Numbered from the stretch's first letter, positions 1-7,996 are shown. The stretch is 64,000 bases of DNA from UBA11606 sp964504305 (GCA_964504305.1 CAZDEB010000005.1:151435-215434), one strand, 5' to 3'. Numbers and translations: made by a program. The notes: generated from the sequence alone by a model not told the origin.

Positions 1-424
1 CCATGCCCTGATCGCCGAGCACGGGTTGCAGGACCGCGTTTTGATGGTTCCGCCCCAGCCCCATCATGTGCTCTCCACCTATTATCGAGCGGCCGATCTT
101 TGTCTGGTGCCGTCGCGTTCTGAGTCCTTTGGGCTCGTTGCGCTCGAGGCCGCGGCGTGCGGTATCCCCGTCGTTGCGTCCGACGTCGGTGGCCTGCGGA
201 CCCTGGTTGACCACGGTCGCACTGGCTTGCGGGTAGCCGGTCGAGATCCCCGCGACTATGCCAAAGCGGTGCGCACGATTCTCGACGACTCGGTTCTGGC
301 CGAGCGTCTCGCCCGTCGGGGCGCCGAGGCCGCGTCGGCCTACACCTGGACCTCGATGGCGGCCCGTTTGCGTCGGGTTTACGACGACCTGTCAGCGCGC
401 GTGCCGGTCGACTGCTTGGCCTGA
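1..424 (+). CDS. mshA: Glycosyltransferase family 4, C-terminal part (MshA-like), truncated by window edge
   Basis: The reading frame is open from base 2 and ends in TGA, so only the last ~140 residues are present. They form the nucleotide-sugar-binding C-terminal half of a GT-B (GT4) enzyme. The stretch SRSESFGLVALEAAACG carries the usual E-x7-E motif, followed by GIPVVASDVGGL and a C-terminal alpha-helical end. This fits D-inositol-3-phosphate glycosyltransferase (MshA), the first step of mycothiol synthesis. The next gene encodes a YbjN-domain protein, as after mshA in mycobacteria, which favours this over other GT4 enzymes. The substrate cannot be settled from the C-terminal half alone. 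Confidence 0.65.
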   Translation, partial: HALIAEHGLQDRVLMVPPQPHHVLSTYYRAADLCLVPSRSESFGLVALEAAACGIPVVASDVGGLRTLVDHGRTGLRVAGRDPRDYAKAVRTILDDSVLAERLARRGAEAASAYTWTSMAARLRRVYDDLSARVPVDCLA

Positions 425-428
425 GCCG

Positions 429-893
429 ATGCAGTCCGAGCCGGCATCGCCCGAAGAACTCGACCGGCTCGAGGCGCGCATCGATGCTTGGTTGCTGACC
501 GAACGGGCCGACAACCCGGCGATTGCGGCCGTTGAGCGGGGCAGCAGCGACGAACGACGGTGGTATATCCGTTTGCACGGCGAAGACAAAGAGGCGTGGA
601 CCGCGTGGTGGACGCTCGGTCAACGCACCCTACGATTCGAAACGTTTTTGTTGCCGGCGCCCCAAGCAAACAACGAGGCCTTCTATGCCCATTTGCTGAG
701 ACGTAATCGCGAGCTCACCGGGATGGCATTCGAAATAGGGGCCGAGGAGGCGATCTTTCTTGGTGGGTCGTTGCCGGTGGGGGCGATCACCGATGTCGAG
801 CTTGACCGAATCCTCGGTTCGATGTGGGCCTATGTCGAGCGGGTGTTTCGTTCGGCGCTCAAGATCGGATTCCCGCCCGCCGCTACTCGCTAA
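429..893 (+). CDS. YbjN-domain protein
   Basis: 154-residue acidic, soluble protein without signal peptide or membrane segment. The ATG at 429 lies 4 nt after the stop of the glycosyltransferase gene. An upstream open frame from 258 exists but only shadows that gene. The N-terminal part is charged and helical. It is followed by the YbjN-like core, with a W-Y-I-R-L strand near residue 40 and a helix reading AFYAHLLRRNRELTG, as in the type III secretion chaperone-like fold. Its biochemical role is unknown. Proteins of this family commonly sit beside mshA in actinobacteria, so a link with mycothiol or cell-envelope metabolism is an inference from context only. Confidence 0.75.
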   Translation: MQSEPASPEELDRLEARIDAWLLTERADNPAIAAVERGSSDERRWYIRLHGEDKEAWTAWWTLGQRTLRFETFLLPAPQANNEAFYAHLLRRNRELTGMAFEIGAEEAIFLGGSLPVGAITDVELDRILGSMWAYVERVFRSALKIGFPPAATR

Positions 894-901
894 AGTTTTG
901 G

Positions 902-929
902 TTGCTTTTCATTATCTTTCATGTATTAT
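902..929 (+). promoter_or_regulatory. Predicted sigma70-type promoter for proC
   Basis: TTGCTT at 902-907 and TATTAT at 924-929 are separated by 16 nt, in an AT-rich pocket directly after the YbjN stop codon. Transcription would begin near 936 and give a leader of about 65 nt before proC. Prediction by eye only. Confidence 0.5.
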
Positions 930-938
930 CGTGGGTGT

Positions 939-985
939 CGGTGAGGGGTTGATCGCTCGGGGAAGTGTGGTCTTTCCCCTCACCG
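939..985 (+). promoter_or_regulatory. Leader hairpin pair upstream of proC
   Basis: CGGTGAGGGG (939-948) is perfectly complementary to CCCCTCACCG (976-985) across a 27-nt loop. Inside the loop GGGGAA (959-964) can instead pair with TTCCCC (974-979). The two stems compete for the same C-rich strand and end 16 nt before the proC start. This is compatible with an attenuator or translational switch. There is no U-run, so it is not a classical terminator. Confidence 0.4.
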
Positions 986-1001
986 GCGCACCAGCGCTAC
1001 C

Positions 1002-1799
1002 GTGACGCCCGTGACAAAGCTTCAGTTGATTGGCGGGGGAAAGATGGCCGAGGCGCTGCTTGGTGGACTGGTCCACCAGCGATGGGCCCGGGCCGACGAA
1101 CTACATGTTGTCGAGCTGTCGGATGAGCGACAACAACACCTCACGGCGACCTATGAGGGACTGTCGGTAGGCGACGCGCCGGTGGACGAAGTCGATGCAG
1201 TGATCGCCGTCAAACCCAACGTTGTTGCCGCGGTATTGCCGGTTCTGGCCGCGGCCAAGGTCAGACGGGTTGTTTCGATTGCCGCCGGGGTCACCATCGC
1301 GGCGATGGAGGCTGGCCTGGCCCCGGGAACAGCCGTTGTGCGCGCCATGCCCAACACTCCTGCCCTGGTTGGTATTGGAGCCGCGGCGATAGCTCCGGGC
1401 ACGTCGGCTACCAGCGACGACCTGGCGTGGGCCGAATCGATCCTGGCCGCGGTTGGCACCGTGGCGGTGGTCGACGAAGTCGATATAGACGCGGTAACCG
1501 GCCTGTCGGGATCTGGTCCCGCCTACGTGTTTCACCTGGCCGAAGCCCTCATCGCGGCCGGTGTCGCCCAGGGGCTTGGTGCCGAAGTCGCCGATTCGCT
1601 GGCTCGGCAAACCTTGCTCGGCGCGGCCACGTTGCTATCAGAGTCGGGCGAAGATCCGGGGCTGTTGCGCACCAACGTCACATCACCAGGTGGCACAACG
1701 GCCGCCGGTCTCGCCGTCATGGCCGAACACGGATTCGAGGCCATGATTGCCGAGGTTGTATCGGCCGCGGCCGCAAGATCGCGCGAACTCGGGCGCTAG
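1002..1799 (+). CDS. proC: Pyrroline-5-carboxylate reductase
   Basis: 265 residues, the usual length of ProC, which reduces 1-pyrroline-5-carboxylate to proline with NAD(P)H in the cytoplasm. The Rossmann dinucleotide loop LIGGGKMAEALLGGL lies at residues 9-23. AMPNTPALVG follows in the middle. The C-terminal all-helical domain holds the family signature GLSGSGPAYVFHLAEAL near residue 165 and TSPGGTTAAGL near 226, which form the dimer and active site. The start is GTG at 1002; a second GTG three codons later is possible. The gene follows a predicted promoter and structured leader and precedes a SAM hydroxide adenosyltransferase gene by 7-10 nt, so the two are probably co-transcribed. Confidence 0.95.
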   Translation: MTPVTKLQLIGGGKMAEALLGGLVHQRWARADELHVVELSDERQQHLTATYEGLSVGDAPVDEVDAVIAVKPNVVAAVLPVLAAAKVRRVVSIAAGVTIAAMEAGLAPGTAVVRAMPNTPALVGIGAAAIAPGTSATSDDLAWAESILAAVGTVAVVDEVDIDAVTGLSGSGPAYVFHLAEALIAAGVAQGLGAEVADSLARQTLLGAATLLSESGEDPGLLRTNVTSPGGTTAAGLAVMAEHGFEAMIAEVVSAAAARSRELGR

Positions 1800-1809
1800 C
1801 GTCCTCGTG

Positions 1810-2688
1810 GTGAGCCTGCGTTACGACACGATCTCTTTTCTTTCCGACTTCGGCCACGCCGACGAGTTTGTTGGGGTGGTACATTCGGTGATTCGGTCCA
1901 TCGCTCCCGAAGTGGGCGTGGTCGATATCACCCACGGGATTGCTCGTCACGACGTGCGCGCCGGGGGGTTGGCCCTCGCTCGCGCCGCCAACTATTTGAA
2001 TCCCGGCGTGGTGGTCGCGGTTGTCGATCCGGGGGTTGGCACCGCTCGTCGACCAGTTGCCCTCGAGGTCGGCCACGGCATGTCGGTGCTGGTCGGCCCC
2101 GATAACGGACTCTTGGCGGCTGCGGTTGGTCTGGTTGGGGGAGCTACTCGGGCGGTCGAGTTGACCTCTACGGAGCACCGCTTGGCTTCCGCCGGCGGTG
2201 CAACCTTCGATGGTCGGGATGTTTTTGCCCCGGCGGCTGCTCACCTTTGCAACGGTGTCGCTCTTACCGATCTCGGTCCCGAGATCGATCCGGCGTCTCT
2301 GATGCCGGGTGTGCTCCCGATCTCACGCTACGAAAACGAGGTAATGGTCTGCGAAGTGTTGTGGGTTGACCATTTCGGTAACTGCCAACTCAACGTCGAC
2401 CCGGCCGAGATCGACGCTCTCGGCCGCGAGGTCATGGTGTCGATCGGACGCGACGATTGGGTTGGCATCCGTGTTTCGTCCTACGACGAAATACCTACCG
2501 GGCGAGCGGGACTCCTGGTCGACTCGAGTGGTTTGCTTTCCATAGCGGTATCGCGCGGGTCGGCGGCGACCGAACTTGAGTTGGGCGAGGGCGTCGAGGT
2601 TCGCCTTGGTGCCCTCGACGAGTCCGACCGACCCTCGATAAGCACCTCGGTCCAACTCGGCCGCAAAGACGAAGGAACCCCCGTATGA
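1810..2688 (+). CDS. S-adenosyl-L-methionine hydroxide adenosyltransferase (DUF62 family)
   Basis: 292 residues from GTG 1810; a GTG at 1807 is equally possible. Members of this family hydrolyse S-adenosylmethionine to adenosine and methionine and are related to fluorinase/chlorinase. Recognisable motifs in order are SDFGHADEFVG near the N-terminus, DITHGI, VVVAVVDPGVGTARRP (with the catalytic Asp/Arg pair), LVGPDNGLL, FDGRDVFAPAAAHL, and in the C-terminal barrel VDHFGNCQLNV. No halogenase-type insertion is apparent, so the hydrolase is more likely than a halogenase. Its stop overlaps the ATG of the 29-aa peptide gene (ATGA). Confidence 0.85.
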   Translation: MSLRYDTISFLSDFGHADEFVGVVHSVIRSIAPEVGVVDITHGIARHDVRAGGLALARAANYLNPGVVVAVVDPGVGTARRPVALEVGHGMSVLVGPDNGLLAAAVGLVGGATRAVELTSTEHRLASAGGATFDGRDVFAPAAAHLCNGVALTDLGPEIDPASLMPGVLPISRYENEVMVCEVLWVDHFGNCQLNVDPAEIDALGREVMVSIGRDDWVGIRVSSYDEIPTGRAGLLVDSSGLLSIAVSRGSAATELELGEGVEVRLGALDESDRPSISTSVQLGRKDEGTPV

Positions 2689-2774
2689 GGTCAGGCACCA
2701 CCATTGTTATTGCCATCTTGTTGATGATGATCCTCGGCGCCGGCGCATTGCAGTTCTTCGTGCTGGCACCCTGA
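2685..2774 (+). CDS. 29-residue single-span membrane peptide
   Basis: A very short frame starts with ATG overlapping the TGA of the SAM hydrolase gene (ATGA) and ends in TGA at 2774. The product begins MRSGTTIVIAILLMMILGAG and ends QFFVLAP. It is a single hydrophobic helix after a short Arg-containing N-terminus, so it would insert in the membrane with the N-terminus inside. The overlap suggests translational coupling. No family is recognised. The hydrophobic run, the coupled start and the absence of another gene before the convergent ABC permease make it a plausible real small protein, although its size leaves room for chance. Confidence 0.5.
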   Translation: MRSGTTIVIAILLMMILGAGALQFFVLAP

Positions 2775-2798
2775 ATCGGGCGAATCGCGCCGCGGTAC

Positions 2799-3638
2799 TC
2801 AACCGGTGGCGGCGATCCGGTCGCGTGTGAAGTTGCGGGCCCCGCGCCAAACCAGAAGTAGCGCGATCGCCCAGATCACGACGCCGATGCTGACGGCCAG
2901 AGTCAGGCTTACGAGCAGGATGCCGGTCGACTGTCCAACCGCCAAAAAGATGAGCGGCAGGATTACCGCGCCGCCGAGCTGGTTTGCCTCTTGACTGGTT
3001 TTGGATCGCGCTGACACCCGCACCATGACCCCGAGGCCCAAGAGCGCAACCGCCGGAGCGACCCAAAAAATCATTACCAACCACAGTCGGTTTGGCACCA
3101 AGAGCCCGTCGACGTAACCCCACGAAACGGTGTTGGCCACAACGCTGAACGCCGCGAAGCCACCCCACGAAACGGTGATCGCCGGCACCATGCCGGTGAG
3201 CAGCTTTGCCAAGAACAGATCGCGGTCGCTGATAGGGAGATGCAACAACGTCTCCATGGTGCGGCGTTCCTTCTCTCCGGCGAAGGCATCGGCGGCAATT
3301 ACCGCCGAGACCATAAGCGGCACGATCATGAACAAAGGGGCCAGTAAGAAGCCGAGCACCAAGGTCAGAAGCTGCGCTTCGGGAGCCAGCCCGGCGATTG
3401 GTTCGGCGAGCTGGCGAGGCACCGAGTTGAGGAACGCCACGTTGGCCTGGGTTGTGGACGCCGAGCGGGCCGCGAGTCCAACGACGAGCGGCAGAACGAT
3501 CATCAACAGCGTCGGCACGAGCATCATTGGAATGACGACCGCTTTGCTGCGGCGAATGGCTCGAAGATCCCGTTGCACGACTGCGCCGATCACCGACCAG
3601 TTCGGCCCGGATCGCGGGCTCGAGATGGTTACGGTCAC
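2799..3638 (-). CDS. ABC-2 type transporter permease
   Basis: 279 residues with about six hydrophobic segments. These are near residues 35-55 (VIPMMLVPTLLMIVLPLVVG), 95-120, 150-175, 180-205, 220-240 and 245-265. The soluble segment EKERRTMETLLHLPISDRDL after the second span is the hallmark cytoplasmic loop of ABC-2/NatB-type exporters (G-E-K-E-R-x-x-x-T). The start overlaps the stop of the ATPase gene by 4 nt, so the two form one exporter. The substrate is unknown; sodium, drug or lipid export are all known for this family. Confidence 0.88.
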   Translation of the reverse strand: MTVTISSPRSGPNWSVIGAVVQRDLRAIRRSKAVVIPMMLVPTLLMIVLPLVVGLAARSASTTQANVAFLNSVPRQLAEPIAGLAPEAQLLTLVLGFLLAPLFMIVPLMVSAVIAADAFAGEKERRTMETLLHLPISDRDLFLAKLLTGMVPAITVSWGGFAAFSVVANTVSWGYVDGLLVPNRLWLVMIFWVAPAVALLGLGVMVRVSARSKTSQEANQLGGAVILPLIFLAVGQSTGILLVSLTLAVSIGVVIWAIALLLVWRGARNFTRDRIAATG

Positions 3639-4594
3639 GACACTGGCTCGGCCGCGAAGGTGCTTTCGAGCGCGAAGTAGACGTCTTCCATCGAGGCCCG
3701 TCGCATATTGGCCCCGTAGACGTCGACTCCGGCGTCGCTCAGCACGTGCAATATCTCGGCCAGTGTCGCTCGTTCGCGAACACCGATGGTCAGACCAGTG
3801 GCGCGTACTTCGACGCTGTTCACTCCCGGCCGGTCTCGCAACAAGTTCAGCTCGGACTCCGTTGCCGGGCGTCCGAGGTCGATATCGGTGGGGATGCCGT
3901 CCCAGAGCTCCGCGGCCAACTCGTCGGGTCGGCCAATCGCTCGTAGCCGTCCCCGGTCGAGTACCGCCATACGGTCAGCGACGCGGCCGGCTTCGCCCAA
4001 GAAATGAGTGGCCAGCACAACCGTTCGGCCGTGTTCGCGGGCGAGCGATCCAATGAGGTCGGTCACGTCGCGGGTGGCGGACGGGTCGAGTCCGCTGGTC
4101 GGTTCGTCGAGAAACAACAGCTCCGGGTCGTGCACGAGGGCGCGGGCCAGAGCGAGCCGTTTTCGTTGACCGGTCGAGAAACCGGCGGTGCTCAGGTCGG
4201 CGTATTCGCTCATCGCGAAACGGGCGAGCTGCTCATCGACACGCCTGCGAGCTTCGGGCCGGCTGTAGCCGCGAACATGGGCCGCGAACTCGAGGTTCTC
4301 GCGGGCGGTAAGGCGGTCGTCGAGGCCGGCATTTTCGGTCAGTACGCCGGTGAGTCGGCGGACTTGGTCCCCTTGGGTGGACGGGTCGAGTCCGAGCACC
4401 CGGGCTTCGCCGGCATCGGGAGCGAGGATCCCGTTGAGCAAACGAACGGTGGTGGTTTTTCCGGCGCCGTTTGGTCCGAGTAGAGCTAAAACCTCACCAG
4501 GGGCGACTTGTAGATCGAGTCTGTCCAGAGCGACGCGCTCGTCGAATGATCGGGTCAGACCGCGGGCCTCGATCGCCACGCTGTTGGGCGCCAC
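3635..4594 (-). CDS. ABC transporter ATP-binding protein (DrrA/NatA-like)
   Basis: 319 residues from a GTG start. It carries a complete nucleotide-binding domain: Walker A GPNGAGKTT at residues 40-48, the Q-loop region TENAGLDDRLT, signature FSTGQRKRLALARAL, Walker B LLFLDEPTSGLDP and H-loop LATHFLGEA. A C-terminal ~80-residue extension typical of DrrA/NatA-type ATPases follows. It energises the permease encoded immediately downstream. It starts 3 nt after the stop of the CAP-domain protein gene, so all three genes are likely one minus-strand operon. Confidence 0.93.
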   Translation of the reverse strand: MAPNSVAIEARGLTRSFDERVALDRLDLQVAPGEVLALLGPNGAGKTTTVRLLNGILAPDAGEARVLGLDPSTQGDQVRRLTGVLTENAGLDDRLTARENLEFAAHVRGYSRPEARRRVDEQLARFAMSEYADLSTAGFSTGQRKRLALARALVHDPELLFLDEPTSGLDPSATRDVTDLIGSLAREHGRTVVLATHFLGEAGRVADRMAVLDRGRLRAIGRPDELAAELWDGIPTDIDLGRPATESELNLLRDRPGVNSVEVRATGLTIGVRERATLAEILHVLSDAGVDVYGANMRRASMEDVYFALESTFAAEPVS

Positions 4595-4597
4595 GGG

Positions 4598-5311
4598 TCA
4601 GGTGCCGATGAGCTGGAGCATCTCCAGCAAACTGACGATGCGCTGGGGGGACAGATCGGCGGCGACGAGCGGCGGCACCGTAGTTGTGGGCGCCGTTGTC
4701 GATCCAGGGCCGGCCGGCACGGTCGTCGGCTCGTTGGTTCCTGGCCCGGTGACTGGTGCCGCGGTGACTGGTGGCGTCGTGGTGGCGGTGGTTGGTGACG
4801 GAGCGGCCGTGGTGGTCGGAGCCTCGCCGGGAACCTGCAAGAATCGGTGCGTCGTGTAGAGGGCATTTCCCTGCCACACGACGCCCACTCCGATCTGAGT
4901 GAATGCCGGATCAATGATGTTGGCGTAGTGGCCAGGGCTGGCCACAAAGGCGTCAACCAACACCGAGACGTTTGCTCCTACCCCGACGTTCTCGCCCATC
5001 TTTGCCCACGCGCCGGTGTAGCCCGCGCTGATGGGGTCGGCGTGAAATATGTGGCCGGCGTCGGCCATTACTTGGGCATGACCGCGCGCCAGATCCGATA
5101 GTTCGGCGTTGAGAGTGAGCGCTGGCAGTCCCAGTCCGGCCCGGACATTGTTGAGCGCCGTTACGAACGCGGCTTCGTCGCCGGTATTGGCTGATGCGTT
5201 GCTGGCATTGCTGGCCGTGAACGATCCGACCATTGCCAGAACCACGACAAAAACGGTGCCGATTCGGGCCGTCGTTCGTTGACGGGGCGGAGCCTGAGGT
5301 GCGCGTCGCAT
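4598..5311 (-). CDS. Secreted CAP-domain (SCP/PR-1-like) protein
   Basis: 237 residues. A basic N-terminus and hydrophobic stretch (IGTVFVVVLAMVGSF, residues ~17-32) form a signal peptide or anchor. The CAP domain spans about residues 45-160, with ALNNVRAGLGLPAL, the His of LARGHAQVMAD, the Glu of KMGENVGVG and the SPGHYANIIDPAFTQIGVG motif typical of bacterial YkwD-like proteins. A Thr/Pro/Ala-rich linker of ~50 residues follows, then a short hydrophobic-tinged tail. The extracellular role of bacterial CAP proteins is unsettled (lipid or cell-wall binding has been proposed). It is the first gene of an apparent operon with an ABC exporter. Confidence 0.88.
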   Translation of the reverse strand: MRRAPQAPPRQRTTARIGTVFVVVLAMVGSFTASNASNASANTGDEAAFVTALNNVRAGLGLPALTLNAELSDLARGHAQVMADAGHIFHADPISAGYTGAWAKMGENVGVGANVSVLVDAFVASPGHYANIIDPAFTQIGVGVVWQGNALYTTHRFLQVPGEAPTTTAAPSPTTATTTPPVTAAPVTGPGTNEPTTVPAGPGSTTAPTTTVPPLVAADLSPQRIVSLLEMLQLIGT

Positions 5312-5407
5312 TCTCTCTCAAGTCGGCCGGAGCATGGCGACTCTTGAGGCCGATGCCGACTCAGTGTGTCGGTCGATGCAATCGGCGTGCCATCATCTCT
5401 GATGTGG

Positions 5408-5422
5408 CGCGAACACTTCGCG
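5408..5422. promoter_or_regulatory. Perfect palindrome upstream of acyl-CoA ligase gene
   Basis: CGCGAA-CAC-TTCGCG is a perfect 6-bp inverted repeat with a 3-nt centre, ending 22 nt before the GTG at 5445, in the divergent region between the CAP and ligase genes. It has the size of a repressor operator. No regulator is identified. Confidence 0.3.
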
Positions 5423-5444
5423 TCACTTTGCTTCAGGAACGCCT

Positions 5445-6944
5445 GTGAATCTCGCAACCCTCTTTGCCGATCATCCCCCGGACCGCACCGCGATCGTCGC
5501 GGGAGGTGACCGGATCACCTACGGCCAACTCACGGCCGAGGTGGCCAAAACCCGAGGCGTTTTGTCGTCGCTCGGGTTGGAGCCCGGTGACCGAGTGGCC
5601 ATTTTGTGTGGCACCAACTTTCGTTTTGTGCGCGCTTGGTTCGGTATTGCTGGCGCGGGGATGGTGGCGGTGCCGCTCAATCCGCAGAGTCCCGCGCCGG
5701 AGGTTCAGCGAGAACTGGTTGCCGTTGGTGCCAAGGCCGTGATCGCCGGTCCCGCGGGTGTTGAGGTATTGCGGGCCTTGGATCGTTCAGCGGTTCCGGA
5801 TTTGCAGCATGTGTTGGTGCCCGCCGGGGTGTCGCTGGACGGTGCCGTAGACCTTGATGAGCTGCGCGACTCGGTCCAACCTTCACCGATGGTCGAGCGC
5901 GAAGATGACGATCTCGTCGCGCTGATGTTCACAAGCGGCACGGCGGGTACCCCCAAAGCGGCCATGCTCACTCATGGCAACCTGGCCTCGAATCTGCGGC
6001 AGGTGCAGGCGACGGGCGGAAAGATCACCCGGCCCGACGATGTGGGTCTGTGCATCGTGCCGCTGTTTCATATCCTCGGGCTCAATTCGATGCTGAACCT
6101 TTCGCTCTTTGTTGGCTCTACGTTGATTTTGCAGGAACGGTTCGACCCGACCACTGTGTTCGAGACGGTCGCCGAGGAGGAGGTCACGGTGCTGGTGGGG
6201 CCTCCCACCATGTGGGCCGCTCTCAGCCAGATCGATCTCGTTGCCGAGTCGGCGTTGTCGACGGTTCGCATCGCCGTTTCTGGTGCGGCGCCCATTTCGG
6301 ACCGTGTGGTCGAGGACATTGTTGGTCGTTTCGGCGTTCGTGTGCTCGAGGGCTACGGACTCACCGAAGCCTCGCCGAGCGTGGCCATGGCCAGGGAGGA
6401 CGACGCTCCCGTCGGGTCGATCGGGCGCCCCATTGCCGGCGTCGAGGTTCGCATTGTCGACGATGATGGTCACGATGTCTACATCGGCGATGCCGGCGAG
6501 GTTTGTGTCCGGGGCCCCAACGTATTTGCCGGTTATTTGGACGATCCCGACGCCACCGCTGGCGCGATCGACGCCGATGGTTGGCTGCACACCGGTGATA
6601 TAGCGGTGGTCGACGATGATGGCTACATCTTCCTTGTCGACCGGGCCAAGGATCTGATCATCGTGTCGGGTTTCAACGTGTTCCCGGCCGAGGTCGAACG
6701 GGTTCTCAACGCTCATCCCGCGGTCGAGGAGTCTGGTGTTATTGGCGTTGCTCACCCCTACACCGGCGAAACGGTCAAGGCGTTTGTGGTTGCCAAGGCG
6801 GGCCGGGTAATCGAAGAGGACGACTTGGTCGGCTGGTGCGCCACCGAACTGGCCCGTTACAAGTGCCCTTCGAAGGTTGACGTTGTCGACGAGATTCCCC
6901 GGGGATTGGGTGGCAAGATCTTGCGGCGCGAACTGGGTCACTGA
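5445..6944 (+). CDS. Long-chain fatty-acid-CoA ligase / AMP-dependent acyl-CoA synthetase
   Basis: 499 residues from GTG 5445 with AGGA 10 nt upstream. It is a member of the adenylate-forming superfamily, which activates a carboxylic acid to acyl-AMP and then acyl-CoA. P-loop MFTSGTAGTPKAAMLTHG lies near residue 160. GYGLTEASP and GWLHTGDIAVVDDDGYIF bind adenylate. The hinge RAKDLIIVSGFNVFPAEVE opens the C-terminal domain, and the catalytic lysine lies in GLGGKILRREL near the end. Length and motifs fit FadD-like enzymes; acyl chain length cannot be read. The next gene starts 3 nt downstream and is probably co-transcribed. Confidence 0.92.
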   Translation: MNLATLFADHPPDRTAIVAGGDRITYGQLTAEVAKTRGVLSSLGLEPGDRVAILCGTNFRFVRAWFGIAGAGMVAVPLNPQSPAPEVQRELVAVGAKAVIAGPAGVEVLRALDRSAVPDLQHVLVPAGVSLDGAVDLDELRDSVQPSPMVEREDDDLVALMFTSGTAGTPKAAMLTHGNLASNLRQVQATGGKITRPDDVGLCIVPLFHILGLNSMLNLSLFVGSTLILQERFDPTTVFETVAEEEVTVLVGPPTMWAALSQIDLVAESALSTVRIAVSGAAPISDRVVEDIVGRFGVRVLEGYGLTEASPSVAMAREDDAPVGSIGRPIAGVEVRIVDDDGHDVYIGDAGEVCVRGPNVFAGYLDDPDATAGAIDADGWLHTGDIAVVDDDGYIFLVDRAKDLIIVSGFNVFPAEVERVLNAHPAVEESGVIGVAHPYTGETVKAFVVAKAGRVIEEDDLVGWCATELARYKCPSKVDVVDEIPRGLGGKILRRELGH

Positions 6945-6947
6945 TCT

Positions 6948-7913
6948 ATGAGGGCGGTGCGGCTCGTCGACGAGCCGATAATCAGGCCCGAGAGTCATCG
7001 CAGCATCGGCACCAACATCCAAGGTCCTTCGCTCGTCCGCGTGCCCGACTGGGTCGAGTCGCCGCTTGGTCGTTACTACCTCTACTTCGCTGATCACAAA
7101 GGCCGCTACATCCGCCTCGCTTACGCCGACGAACTCGCCGGTCCATGGGCAATACATGAGCCCGGCAGTCTTCAGCTGGGTGATTCGTGGTTTTGCACCG
7201 AACCTCCAGAACTCGACGACGCCACCTACCAGTCGATTGCTCAAGGGTATGAGGCCGCGCTCGGCGAGTCGATGCCCTTTGAGATCCGAGACGACCTTGT
7301 AGTGCCCCACATTGCGTCACCGGACGTTCATGTTGATGATGGGTCCCACACAATTCTGATGTATTTCCACGGTCTGGAAGGCGTAGCCAACCAGCAGTCG
7401 CGTGTTGCGACCTCGAGTGATGGAATCAACTTCGCCGCCGGGCCCGAGCTTCTGGGCCCATCGTACTTTCGGGTGTTTCGTCACGGCGATTGGCACTACT
7501 CGCTGGCGATGCCAGGGGTTGTGCTGCGTTCCGCCGATGGGCGTACTGGGTTTGCAAAAGGCCCGACGCTGTTCGATACCAACATGCGCCATAGCGCGGT
7601 CCGAGTACGTGGCGACACCCTCGACGTGTTTTGGACCAAGGTCACCGATGCCCCCGAACGCATCTACCACAGCACGGTCGACATCGGCGGCGATTGGATG
7701 ACGTGGAGCGAAAGCCAACCGGTTGAGGTGCTGCGGCCCGAACGGCGGTGGGAAGGCGCCTCGTTGGATTGTGCGGCCAGCCGCCGCGGTGCGGTCTCGT
7801 GGCCGGTCAATCAACTGCGTGACCCGGCCATATTCGCCGAGGACGGCCGCTGCTATCTGCTGTACGCCGTGGCCGGCGAGTCCGGTATTGCCATCGCCGA
7901 GCTCCACGACTAG
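6948..7913 (+). CDS. Beta-propeller (glycoside hydrolase family 43-like) protein of unknown substrate
   Basis: 321 residues, no signal peptide. The repeated pattern resembles five-bladed propellers of the GH43/GH32/DUF1861 type: GPSLVRVPDWVESPLGRYYLYFADH near residue 26, SPDVHVDDGSHTILMYFHG near 125, SSDGINFAAGPELLGPSYFR, and RDPAIFAEDGRCYLLYAVAGESGI at the C-terminus. Acidic residues at blade starts (D in PDVHVD, D in RDPAIF) could be catalytic, but no triad can be assigned without a structure. It lies 3 nt downstream of the acyl-CoA ligase gene; a functional link between the two is not obvious. Cytoplasmic location is inferred from the missing signal sequence. Confidence 0.65.
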   Translation: MRAVRLVDEPIIRPESHRSIGTNIQGPSLVRVPDWVESPLGRYYLYFADHKGRYIRLAYADELAGPWAIHEPGSLQLGDSWFCTEPPELDDATYQSIAQGYEAALGESMPFEIRDDLVVPHIASPDVHVDDGSHTILMYFHGLEGVANQQSRVATSSDGINFAAGPELLGPSYFRVFRHGDWHYSLAMPGVVLRSADGRTGFAKGPTLFDTNMRHSAVRVRGDTLDVFWTKVTDAPERIYHSTVDIGGDWMTWSESQPVEVLRPERRWEGASLDCAASRRGAVSWPVNQLRDPAIFAEDGRCYLLYAVAGESGIAIAELHD

Positions 7914-7960
7914 CAGCGTGAGTCGTATCGGCCTGTGAAGTTGCGCCCACGAAGTCGTGC

Positions 7961-7978
7961 TTGTGAAACAGTGCACAT
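7961..7978. promoter_or_regulatory. Predicted Rex operator overlapping the rex promoter
   Basis: TTGTGAAACAGTGCACAT matches the Rex-box pattern TTGTGAA-N4-TTCACAA at 12 of 14 defined positions. TTGTGA (7961-7966) also serves as a plausible -35 box, 18 nt before TACGGT (7985-7990), which lies 6 nt before the rex ATG. Rex bound here would block its own promoter, as known for Streptomyces rex-hemACD. Confidence 0.65.
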
Positions 7979-7996
7979 AGTCCCTACGGTGGGGGC

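Noticed and set aside
1810..2688. Fluorinase or chlorinase
   Set aside because: The protein matches the widespread SAM hydrolase form. No halogenase-specific loop could be identified, and no organohalogen pathway genes are nearby.
5883..7310. Long open frame (475 codons) on the minus strand opposite the acyl-CoA ligase gene
   Set aside because: It lies antisense to a gene with clear family motifs. Its product has no recognisable domain and the composition of a GC-rich shadow frame.
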